Source: an uncultured Eubacteriales bacterium | Lineage (GTDB): Bacteria; Bacillota; Clostridia; UBA1381; UMGS1253 | Assembly: GCA_900550065.1 (NCBI GenBank) | Contig: URQR01000051.1 | Location: 1-11,435, forward strand | Direction: 5' to 3' | DNA: 11,435 bases | Shown: positions 1-6,337 of the stretch, in pieces | Position numbering within the stretch: the stretch's first letter is position 1 | Layout of the letters: every line of letters begins with the position of its first letter | Made by a program: the position numbers and the translations under genes | The notes under the pieces: model-generated | Seen by the model: only the letters and a program-made list of their open reading frames with translations | What the model was told of the DNA's origin: nothing | Databases searched by the model: none

Positions 1-66
1 CTCGTGTACGCCGTGGTAGATTGTCTCGCCCAAAAGCGCGTCGTTTCTTTTGCTAAACTCTATCAT
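1..66 (-). CDS. yfmH: YfmH-type M16 family peptidase, N-terminal fragment (cut by window edge)
   Basis: Only the first 22 codons are present; the gene runs off the left edge. The reverse strand starts at an ATG at 66-64 and reads MIEFSKRNDALLGETIYHGV and onward. The LLGETIYHG stretch followed by V-H-E resembles the N-terminus of the M16 zinc peptidase partner that normally follows yfmF. An AGGGA (within AAAGGACAGGGA) lies about 6 nt before the ATG. The gap to the yfmF stop is 24 nt, so the two are very likely co-transcribed. In the family, the YfmH partner carries the HxxEH zinc site, but that part lies outside the window. The assignment rests on position and a short N-terminal match, so it is good but not certain. 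Confidence 0.72.
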   Translation of the reverse strand, partial: MIEFSKRNDALLGETIYHGVHE

Positions 67-90
67 CTATCGTCCCTGTCCTTTCGTTCC

Positions 91-1362
91 CTACTCCTGC
101 GTCTGTGCGCCGCCCCGGCTCGTCAAAAAATAAACCGTGTCGAGCGCTACCGCGCGCGCCGCCGCTACCGCATCGTCCATCGTAACCGCATTCACCCGCT
201 CGCACAGCGCGTCAATATCGCCGTCGCCGCCGCGAATCAGCGCGCCGAGCGAAAAATCAATCATCGCGTACTGGCTGTCCTTCTGCGACTGTAATAAATT
301 GATTAAAAACGCCTTCGCCGCGGTAAATTCGCTTTCCGAAACGGCGCCTTCCTGAATCGTTTTAAGCTGCAAAAGCGTCTCGTCGAACGCCTTCTGTTTG
401 TTTTGCGGCTCGATTCCCATACCGACTAAAATCGTGCCCTTATACCGCTCCAAACGCGAAAACGCATAATACGCAAGGCTGAGCTTTTCACGCACATTGT
501 TAAATAGTTTCGAGTGCGGCCCGCTGCCCCAAATTGAATTTGCTACCAGCAAATCCGCGTACGGCGTCTCCTGTGTCACGCGAAAGCCGAGCGATAGCTT
601 GGCCTGATTCGTATCAAATGTGTCCACAACCTCTTTCACTTCACCCACGCGGCGCACCTGCTCCGTCGCCGGGTACGCTGCGCCGCTCGTTTCAACCTGA
701 GCAAACGCCTGCTGCGCCTTTTGCGCAAAGGCGTCAATGTCCGCGCTGCCGCATACAAAAATATCAATCCGGCTCGTTTTGAGCACAGTTTGATAGTAGC
801 TCCACAGCTCCGCAGCCGTAATCTGCTCCGCAGCCTCACGCGTGCCGTACTCATGTACGCCGTACGCCTCGCCCGCACACATTACCTCATACAGCCGCCA
901 GAGCGCGTAGGACTGCTTGTCGTTGACAAGCGCGTCAATCATATCGCACAAATTTTCCTTTTCGCTGCCGACATATGCCTCTGTAAATACGCCGTGCTCT
1001 GTTTTTGGGTGCAAGAGCAAATCGAACAATAAATCCGCGCACGAAACCAGGATATTGTCCTCACCGGTATAATACTGATCAGAAATCGTTGAAATATTAA
1101 AACAGAGAATCTCGTCCTCGCCCTTCTTCGTCACGCCCGTATCCAGCACCGCGCCGCATAAATCGCACAGCCGCCGTTCAATGTCGGTAAACGTCGGGTA
1201 CCGTTCGCTCCCGCGCCGCAGCACCATTGGCAAAAGCGCGTTCTTCGACGCGTCCTGTGCGCACAGCGGGCGGTGTACATAAACGCCGAGCGTTGTCGTC
1301 TTAAACTTTATATCTTCAATATAATGGAGCATAACTCCATCTTTTATCGTAATGCTTTTCAT
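91..1362 (-). CDS. yfmF: M16 family peptidase-like protein YfmF (EF-P 5-aminopentanol modification-associated), lacking the zinc motif
   Basis: This is a two-lobed M16 (insulinase/processing peptidase) family protein of 423 residues. The N-terminus (KDGVMLHYIEDIKFKTTT) is typical of the YfmF group (ymfF in Bacillus subtilis), associated by annotation with modification of elongation factor P. At residues 42-57, where active M16 enzymes have HxxEH, the sequence is LLPMVLRRGSERY, so zinc binding is absent. The C-terminal lobe keeps the usual REKLSLAYY motif (about residues 291-299), part of the substrate-binding surface. It probably acts as the non-catalytic half of a pair with YfmH, encoded 24 nt downstream. 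The ATG at 1362-1360 fits the family N-terminus and has a weak GGTGG before it. A TTG at 1395-1393 in the same frame has AGGA 5 nt upstream and would add 11 residues. A strong promoter lies just upstream. The exact cellular role remains inferred from the family. Confidence 0.9.
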   Translation of the reverse strand: MKSITIKDGVMLHYIEDIKFKTTTLGVYVHRPLCAQDASKNALLPMVLRRGSERYPTFTDIERRLCDLCGAVLDTGVTKKGEDEILCFNISTISDQYYTGEDNILVSCADLLFDLLLHPKTEHGVFTEAYVGSEKENLCDMIDALVNDKQSYALWRLYEVMCAGEAYGVHEYGTREAAEQITAAELWSYYQTVLKTSRIDIFVCGSADIDAFAQKAQQAFAQVETSGAAYPATEQVRRVGEVKEVVDTFDTNQAKLSLGFRVTQETPYADLLVANSIWGSGPHSKLFNNVREKLSLAYYAFSRLERYKGTILVGMGIEPQNKQKAFDETLLQLKTIQEGAVSESEFTAAKAFLINLLQSQKDSQYAMIDFSLGALIRGGDGDIDALCERVNAVTMDDAVAAARAVALDTVYFLTSRGGAQTQE

Positions 1363-1415
1363 CCGTTCCACCGCTTTCTTGTCTAAGCTTGTCAATTTCG
1401 TCCTAATTCGCCTTT

Positions 1416-1444
1416 ATTTTATCTCAATTTACTACGCATGTCAA
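1416..1444 (-). promoter_or_regulatory. sigma-A-type promoter for yfmF-yfmH
   Basis: On the reverse strand TTGACA (1444-1439) and TAAAAT (1421-1416) are separated by exactly 17 nt, close to the housekeeping consensus. An A8 tract lies directly upstream of the -35 hexamer and could act as an UP-like element. The start of transcription would fall near 1409. That leaves a leader of about 46 nt to the ATG at 1362, or about 13 nt to the alternative TTG at 1395. It gives yfmF-yfmH a vegetative promoter independent of gpr. Confidence 0.75.
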
Positions 1445-1481
1445 TTTTTTTTGCACGTTCCGACACAGTTTTCACAGACAT
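1419..1481 (-). CDS. possible 20-residue basic peptide ORF (unrecognised)
   Basis: An ATG at 1481-1479 is preceded by AGGAGGA (core GGAGGA at 1496-1491) with a 9-nt spacer, one of the best ribosome binding sites in the window. The frame runs 20 codons to a TAA at 1421-1419 and encodes a lysine/arginine-rich peptide (MSVKTVSERAKK, then IDMRSKLR). Its end overlaps the yfmF promoter hexamers. It would be translated only from transcripts reading through from gpr. I do not recognise the peptide. It may be a real micro-protein, a leader peptide or chance. Confidence 0.25.
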   Translation of the reverse strand: MSVKTVSERAKKIDMRSKLR

Positions 1482-1540
1482 ATTTCTACATCCTCCTGTC
1501 CGGATTGTGTCGATAAATGGCAAAATAAGGAATATCCCTT

Positions 1541-2521
1541 CTACAGCGCAAAGCTCTCAATCTCCTCGAGCGACATCCCCTGCTGGAGCGTAAGATTCAG
1601 CCCATTTGCAACGACCTTTGAAATCTTGTCCATTGCAAGGTCGACTTCTTTTGGCGTCAGCACCATATCCCCAATCGTCGGCGCGAGCGCCTCTTGCAGG
1701 AGACCGTATTTTTCCTGCGGCGAAAGCTGCTCAAGCAGCTGCAAAATTGCCGCGTCTTCCCCCGCCTGCGCGCGGATTGTGGACAGCGTAATGTCAAGCG
1801 TGTCATTTGCCATCGTAACAGCGTCCACAACTGTTGGCACGCCAATTGCAATCACGTCCGCGCCGAGCGTGGCGCGGCTTAACTCCTTGCGGTTGTTGCC
1901 CACGCCGGAACCCGGGCTGATGCCCGTGTCGGAAATCTGTATCGTCGTGTTAATGCGTTCCACCTTGCGTGCGGCTAACGCGTCAATTACAATAATCAGC
2001 CCCGGTTTTACATGCTCCGCTACGCCTTTTACAATTTCCATCGTCTCGATTCCTGTGATGCCTAAAACACCGGGGGCAATTGCGCACACGGACGCGGTAT
2101 CCGTTCCCACTACCTCCGGCATATGCTCGAACAAATGGCGCGTCACCAGCATCTGTTCCACTGTTTTGGGGCCGAGCGCGTCCGCCGTAATGTTGCGGTT
2201 TCCGAGACCGACGACCAGCACCGGTCTGCTGCGGTCGACAGCCGCCAGCTTCGACAGCTCATCTTTGAGTGCACCGCACATGGCCATATACTGCTCCTTA
2301 TCTTCATAGCTGAGGTGCTCTGTTTCCAGCGTTATATACGTACCGACTGGCTTGGAGAGCGCCTTGCTGCCGGCCTCATTTTCGACTGTGACCCGCGTGA
2401 TCCTGATGCCGTCCCGGTCCTCCTCCTGTACCGAAACGCCCTCTATCTTAGCCTCCTTCTGCGCCTCCTCACGGCACAGCTCCGTTTGCTCTACTGCGAG
2501 GTCCGTCCGTTTATATGTCAT
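1541..2521 (-). CDS. gpr: Germination protease GPR (aspartic endopeptidase, family A25)
   Basis: GPR is made as a zymogen in the forespore and, on germination, degrades the small acid-soluble proteins that coat spore DNA. The 326-residue product matches the family throughout. RTDLA followed by VE at residues 5-11 is the self-processing site. The segment GLGNRNITADALGPK (105-119) holds one catalytic aspartate (D114), IDALAAR (179-185) the other (D180), and QISDTGISPGSGVGNNRKE (195-213) is the family signature. The C-terminal VTPKEVD-like segment (LTPKEVD) is also present. The start ATG has GAGGAAGGG 9 nt upstream. The propeptide would be only 9 residues, shorter than the roughly 15 known in Bacillus. 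Transcription is away from the glycogen genes; forespore sigma factors (F/G) drive this gene in Bacillus. Confidence 0.97.
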   Translation of the reverse strand: MTYKRTDLAVEQTELCREEAQKEAKIEGVSVQEEDRDGIRITRVTVENEAGSKALSKPVGTYITLETEHLSYEDKEQYMAMCGALKDELSKLAAVDRSRPVLVVGLGNRNITADALGPKTVEQMLVTRHLFEHMPEVVGTDTASVCAIAPGVLGITGIETMEIVKGVAEHVKPGLIIVIDALAARKVERINTTIQISDTGISPGSGVGNNRKELSRATLGADVIAIGVPTVVDAVTMANDTLDITLSTIRAQAGEDAAILQLLEQLSPQEKYGLLQEALAPTIGDMVLTPKEVDLAMDKISKVVANGLNLTLQQGMSLEEIESFAL

Positions 2522-2574
2522 AAGCCTATTCCCTTCCTCATATACATAAATTTTGTGTGTGTTTTATCTGTTGC

Positions 2575-2603
2575 TATTCTGCTACGAACAATAAATTTTA
2601 TTC
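2575..2603 (-). promoter_or_regulatory. candidate forespore (sigma-G-like) promoter of gpr
   Basis: On the reverse strand GAATA (2603-2599) and CAGAATA (2581-2575) are 17 nt apart, resembling the sigma-G pattern GYATR-N17/18-CATNNTA with one mismatch in each box. It would start transcription about 47 nt before the gpr ATG. A second, equally imperfect match is ATATA (2648-2644) with AATGATA (2625-2619), 18 nt apart. The region is AT-rich, so chance matches are expected. Forespore control is expected from the gene's known biology rather than proven here. Confidence 0.33.
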
Positions 2604-2683
2604 TAACGCGCAAACAGTTATCATTTTCGACAATTATTTTGCGTATATCAAGTTTTTATTTAGAACTAAATTACAAGTACCGT

Positions 2684-2712
2684 TTGATTTTTTTGTTTTC
2701 GTATGCTATAAT
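2684..2712 (+). promoter_or_regulatory. sigma-A-type extended -10 promoter of the glg operon
   Basis: TTGATT (2684-2689) and TATAAT (2707-2712) are 17 nt apart, and a TG at 2704-2705 one base before the -10 makes it an extended -10 promoter. Transcription would start near 2719, leaving a leader of about 245 nt before the glgB GTG. A weaker alternative -10 (TATGAT at 2892-2897) lies closer to the gene but has no good -35. Confidence 0.65.
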
Positions 2713-2771
2713 CAACGTGCAAATGGAAATTTTTTCACATTGAAAAAACCGATTGCTATTCAGGATTATGA

Positions 2772-2814
2772 ATGGGCTGTAAAGCTTCTGTAAAATTTTG
2801 TGTTTTTAGCCCAT
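2772..2814 (+). other. stem-loop in the glgB leader
   Basis: ATGGGCT (2772-2778) pairs perfectly with AGCCCAT (2808-2814). The stem can extend inward through a G-U pair and one mismatch to three A-T pairs (2781-2783 with 2803-2805), closing a loop of about 19 nt. The downstream sequence ATTTAATT is only loosely U-rich, so this could be a weak attenuator or simply leader structure. The same ATGGG and CCCAT halves recur at 2908 and 2944. Confidence 0.45.
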
Positions 2815-2963
2815 ATTTAATTGTATAGCCTTTGTTTTTATAGTAAACTGTATATATAGATATAGATTATTAGAAAATATGATACATGTGTTATGATAAA
2901 AGGCACAATGGGTATAAAAGATTGAAGCTGTTTGACATAAAACCCCATAAAGGAGTGGCTGCT

Positions 2964-4964
2964 GTGAGCGAAAAGAACACGAAACTATATGACGGCATTT
3001 CCGAATTTGCTCTCTATCTGTTCGGGGAGGGAACAAACCATCAAGCCTATGACATGCTGGGCGCGCACCCATATAAAAAAGACGGTGCAGAGGGCTACCG
3101 CTTCGCAGTTTGGGCGCCGAACGCGGCGAGCGTCTGCGTCACCGGGACGTTCAACGACTGGGACGTTTTGTTAAACCCGATGGAACAAATCGGCGATACA
3201 GGCGTATGGTATACGTTTATTCCGGGCATTGCGGAAGGATGTATGTATAAATTCGCGATTACGGACAAGGACGGCACGCTGCACTATAAGGCCGACCCCT
3301 ACGCGTTTTACGCGGAGCTGCGCCCCGGAACGGCGTCCGTGACAGCCGATATGGGCCACTACAAATGGAACGATAAAAAATGGGAGACAAAAAAGCGCAA
3401 ACAGGCCCCTTACGACCAGCCGATGCTGATTTATGAAGTGCACCCCGGCTCATGGCGGCGCGGTAAAAACGGCGAATTTTTGACCTACCGCCAGCTTGCG
3501 GAAACGCTTGTGCCCTATGTAAAGGATATGGGCTATACGCATATCGAGTTGATGCCAATCTCGGAGCATCCGTTCGACGGGTCATGGGGCTATCAGACAA
3601 CGGGCTACTATGCGGCGACGAGCCGGTACGGTACGTGTGACGATTTTATGTACTTTGTCGACTACTGCCACCAAAATGATATATCTGTAATCCTCGACTG
3701 GGTTCCGGCGCATTTTCCGCGCGACGCATACGGCCTGCGCCAATTTGACGGTACGCCGCTTTATGAGTATGCCGACCCGCGGATTGGGGAACATAAGGAA
3801 TGGGGCACGCTGGTCTTTGACTATACAAAAAATCAGGTCGTTTCCTTCCTAATTTCCAACGCCTATTTCTGGTTCGACAAATATCACATTGACGGGCTGC
3901 GGGTTGACGCGGTTTCGTCTATGCTTTACCGCGACTATGACCGCCGCGACGGCGAATGGGTCGCAAATGAGCACGGCGGGCGGGAAAACCTTGAGGCAAT
4001 CCGGTTCTTACAGGAGCTCAACAAGGTGATTTTCGCCAACTTTCCAAATGCGCTGATGATTGCGGAGGAGTCGACCGCATGGCCGAAGATTACAAAGCCG
4101 GTGTACGAGGGTGGGCTCGGCTTTAACTATAAGTGGAACATGGGCTGGATGAACGATACGCTCCGGTACATGTCTATGGACCCGTATTTTCGGAAATACA
4201 ACCACAATATTTTGACCTTTTTGATGTTTTACGCTTTTTCGGAAAATTATATCCTGCCGCTTTCTCACGACGAGGTCGTACACGGCAAACGGTCTTTGAT
4301 TGATAAGATGTACGGCTCGTATGAAGAAAAATTTGCGCAGCTTAAACTGTATTATACCTATGCAATTGCCCACCCGGGCAAAAAGCTGCTGTTTATGGGC
4401 GGCGAATTCGGCCAGTTTGTGGAGTGGAGACCGGCAGAGGAGCTCGACTGGATGCTGCTTGACTATGAAAGCCATGACAATCTGCATAAATTTGTACGGC
4501 ATTTAAACCATTTTTATCTCGAGAACAAGGCGCTGTGGCAAATCGAGGACAGCTGGGACGGCTTTACATGGATTAACGCGAACGATGAAAACAACAGCGT
4601 TTTATCCTTTATCCGGCACGGCAGAGCGAAAAACGATAGCATTGTCGTCGTGTGCAATTTTACACCCGTCCGGCGCGAGAGCTATGTAATCGGCGTGCCG
4701 TCAGGGGGCGAATATACGGTTGCGCTGACAAGCGACGACAGACGCTTCGGCGGTACGAGTAAGGCGGGGACTGTTATCAAAGCAAAGAAAAAGAGCTTTG
4801 ACGAATTCAAATATTCGCTCGAGCTCGAGCTTGCCCCGCTCTCGACGGTTTTTCTCCGAAAAAAATCGCGTGAAAAAAAGAAGCCTGCGCCCGCCGCAGC
4901 GAAACCGTCGGCAAAAGAAAAATCTACTGTTAAACCGAAAAAAAAGGCGGCAAAACCGGAATAA
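2964..4964 (+). CDS. glgB: 1,4-alpha-glucan branching enzyme GlgB
   Basis: GlgB cuts alpha-1,4-glucan chains and rejoins them as alpha-1,6 branches in glycogen. An N-terminal CBM48-like domain (about residues 44-70, FAVWAPNAASVCVTGTFNDW) precedes the GH13 catalytic barrel. The GH13 motifs are DWVPAHF (245-251), GLRVDAVSS with nucleophile D315, IAEEST with acid/base E368, and LPLSHDEVVHGK with D436. A beta-rich C-terminal domain follows. The GTG start at 2964 was chosen because AAGGAG lies 8 nt upstream; an in-frame ATG at 2886 has no ribosome binding site. This gives 666 residues. After the folded domain comes a tail of 32 residues (635-666) made mostly of Lys, Ala and Pro, unusual for this enzyme. 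It is first in the glycogen operon, 96 bp before glgC. The function call is firm. Confidence 0.97.
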   Translation: MSEKNTKLYDGISEFALYLFGEGTNHQAYDMLGAHPYKKDGAEGYRFAVWAPNAASVCVTGTFNDWDVLLNPMEQIGDTGVWYTFIPGIAEGCMYKFAITDKDGTLHYKADPYAFYAELRPGTASVTADMGHYKWNDKKWETKKRKQAPYDQPMLIYEVHPGSWRRGKNGEFLTYRQLAETLVPYVKDMGYTHIELMPISEHPFDGSWGYQTTGYYAATSRYGTCDDFMYFVDYCHQNDISVILDWVPAHFPRDAYGLRQFDGTPLYEYADPRIGEHKEWGTLVFDYTKNQVVSFLISNAYFWFDKYHIDGLRVDAVSSMLYRDYDRRDGEWVANEHGGRENLEAIRFLQELNKVIFANFPNALMIAEESTAWPKITKPVYEGGLGFNYKWNMGWMNDTLRYMSMDPYFRKYNHNILTFLMFYAFSENYILPLSHDEVVHGKRSLIDKMYGSYEEKFAQLKLYYTYAIAHPGKKLLFMGGEFGQFVEWRPAEELDWMLLDYESHDNLHKFVRHLNHFYLENKALWQIEDSWDGFTWINANDENNSVLSFIRHGRAKNDSIVVVCNFTPVRRESYVIGVPSGGEYTVALTSDDRRFGGTSKAGTVIKAKKKSFDEFKYSLELELAPLSTVFLRKKSREKKKPAPAAAKPSAKEKSTVKPKKKAAKPE

Positions 4965-5001
4965 ATTTTGCCGAGGAGGCATAGAATATATAGTTTACAG
5001 T

Positions 5002-5030
5002 CCCGCCGCACCACTAAACGCGTAGGCGGG
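5002..5030 (+). other. stem-loop between glgB and glgC
   Basis: CCCGCC (5002-5007) and GGCGGG (5025-5030) form a six-pair GC stem with a 17-nt loop in the 96-bp gap. No T-run follows, so it is not a normal terminator. It sits 15 nt before the glgC AGGAGG (5046-5051) and might protect the downstream mRNA or tune glgC translation. An unused AGGAGG at 4974-4979, soon after the glgB stop, has no start codon at a useful distance. Confidence 0.4.
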
Positions 5031-5060
5031 CGAAAAGTCGTATACAGGAGGAGCAACCAT

Positions 5061-6335
5061 ATGACAGAATGTGTAGCAATGATATTAGCGGGCGGACAGG
5101 GCAGCCGTCTCGGCGCGCTGACAAAAGATGTTGCCAAGCCTGCCGTACCGTTCGGCGGCAAGTACCGCATCATCGACTTTGCCCTCAGTAACTGTACCCA
5201 TTCGGGAATCGAAACCGTGGGCGTTTTGACACAGTATCAACCGCTGGAGCTGAATACATACATCGGCAACGGCGTACCGTGGGACTTAGACCGCAGTTTC
5301 GGCGGCGTGTATGTACTGCCGCCCTATGTCAAGGCGGAGAAGGGTGAATGGTATAAAGGGACGGCGAACGCCATTTACCAGAATATCTCGTTTATTCAGC
5401 AGTTCGACCCGAAGTATGTGCTCGTTCTATCGGGCGACCATATTTATAAAATGAATTATGCAAAAATGCTTGCGTGTCATAAAGAGCATAACGCCGCCGC
5501 GACCGTTGCGGTCATGCCCGTACCGTGGGAGGAGGCGCCCCGCTTCGGAATTATGGACGTCGACTCGGTCGGGCGTATTGTCGAATTCGAGGAAAAGCCG
5601 GAAAAACCCAAAAGCAATCTTGCTTCTATGGGAATTTATATTTTCAACTGGCAGATACTGAAAAAATATTTAATTGTCGACGAAAACAATCCGCGCTCGG
5701 AAAACGACTTCGGTAAAAATGTAATCCCACAGATGCTCTCCATGAACGAGCCAATGTATACGTACCACTTTGAGGACTACTGGCGCGACGTCGGAACAGT
5801 GCAGAGCCTTTGGGAAGCGCATATGGATATGCTCTCCGACCCGCCGCGCCTTGACATACGCGACGACAAATGGACGATTTATTCGCGCAACCCGGTCAAG
5901 CCGCCGCACTTTATCTCAAAAAGCGCTGTTTTGAAAAACTGTACCATCACGGAAGGGTGCGATATATACGGCGTTATTGAGCATTCTATTATCAGCGAGG
6001 GCGTCACGGTCGAAAAGGGCGCAATCGTGCGCGACAGTATCATTATGCCAAACGCGAAAATCGGCGAAGGTGCAATCGTGGAAAAGGCCATTGTCGGGCC
6101 GGGGTGCAGCGTGGGCGCAAACGATATGATTGGTCTGCGCGAGATCGAAGACAACCCATACCAATCAAAATACTGCTCGGACGGAATCGTTCTGTTAGAG
6201 GGCGGAATTATGATTGACGACAATGTAGAAATCGGTAAAAATTCTATGGTTGAAAACGACATTATTGCAGGGAACACAATGTTTGAGAAAAAAACACAGG
6301 CAGATACCGCAGCAATCGTAAACGGGGGGGCATAA
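5061..6335 (+). CDS. glgC: Glucose-1-phosphate adenylyltransferase GlgC (ADP-glucose pyrophosphorylase)
   Basis: GlgC makes ADP-glucose and pyrophosphate from glucose-1-phosphate and ATP, the committed step of glycogen synthesis. The nucleotidyltransferase domain shows GGQGSRLGALT (11-21), KPAVPFGGKYR (26-36), GTANAIYQN (100-108), SGDHIYKM with the metal-binding aspartate (124-131), FEEKP (176-180) and YWRDVGT (240-246). From about residue 290 hexapeptide-like repeats form a left-handed beta helix. The product has 424 residues. The ATG at 5061 is preceded by AGGAGG with a 9-nt spacer; the frame extends 31 codons further upstream without a good start. All catalytic motifs are intact, so this is the active subunit. 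It ends in a run of seven G (6324-6330) that also serves as the weak ribosome binding site of glgD, whose ATG follows the stop after 2 nt. Confidence 0.97.
   Translation: MTECVAMILAGGQGSRLGALTKDVAKPAVPFGGKYRIIDFALSNCTHSGIETVGVLTQYQPLELNTYIGNGVPWDLDRSFGGVYVLPPYVKAEKGEWYKGTANAIYQNISFIQQFDPKYVLVLSGDHIYKMNYAKMLACHKEHNAAATVAVMPVPWEEAPRFGIMDVDSVGRIVEFEEKPEKPKSNLASMGIYIFNWQILKKYLIVDENNPRSENDFGKNVIPQMLSMNEPMYTYHFEDYWRDVGTVQSLWEAHMDMLSDPPRLDIRDDKWTIYSRNPVKPPHFISKSAVLKNCTITEGCDIYGVIEHSIISEGVTVEKGAIVRDSIIMPNAKIGEGAIVEKAIVGPGCSVGANDMIGLREIEDNPYQSKYCSDGIVLLEGGIMIDDNVEIGKNSMVENDIIAGNTMFEKKTQADTAAIVNGGA
6324..6330 (+). repeat. G7 homopolymer at the glgC/glgD junction
   Basis: Seven consecutive G encode the last two glycines of GlgC plus the first base of its final alanine codon. 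They lie 7 nt before the glgD ATG and are the only purine-rich element there that could act as a ribosome binding site. A one-base slip in this run changes the frame from glgC to glgD (see findings). Confidence 0.85.
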
Positions 6336-6337
6336 GC

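Larger units (their letters stand above)
2522..2963. other. divergent intergenic region between gpr and glgB
   Basis: This 442-bp AT-rich stretch separates the start of gpr (minus) from the start of glgB (plus). It holds candidate gpr promoters (2575-2603 or 2619-2648), a strong plus-strand promoter (2684-2712), and a leader of about 245 nt before glgB. The leader contains a stem-loop at 2772-2814, AT-rich repeats (TATAGA twice at 2855-2866; TATGATA at 2878 and 2892) and a second short stem at 2908-2948 just before the ribosome binding site. No convincing gene was found in it on either strand. Confidence 0.8.

Noticed and set aside
1522..1540. AAGG/CCTT mini-hairpin followed by ATTTTG after the gpr stop
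   Set aside because: A four-pair stem with a broken T-run is too weak to call a terminator.
1626..2309. 227-codon open frame on the plus strand opposite gpr
   Set aside because: It is antisense to a clearly conserved gene, is serine/threonine/proline-rich as expected from reverse-frame reading, and has no ribosome binding site or recognisable domain.
2740..2793. Short frame in the glgB leader ending in IQDYEWAVKLL
   Set aside because: It looks protein-like but starts only at TTG without a ribosome binding site, and it overlaps the leader stem-loop; too weak to call a leader peptide.
2932..2937. TTGACA close before glgB
   Set aside because: A matching -10 would fall on or past the ribosome binding site and no TATAAT-like hexamer is present at 16-18 nt, so it is a chance match.
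2886..2963. In-frame ATG at 2886 that would extend GlgB by 26 residues
   Set aside because: It has no ribosome binding site and the added residues do not resemble GlgB, whereas the GTG at 2964 has AAGGAG 8 nt upstream and fits the family N-terminus.
4968..5060. Upstream extension of glgC from a TTG at 4968
   Set aside because: No ribosome binding site precedes it and the extra 31 residues are not GlgC-like; the ATG at 5061 with AGGAGG starts directly before the conserved MILAGGQGSRLG region.
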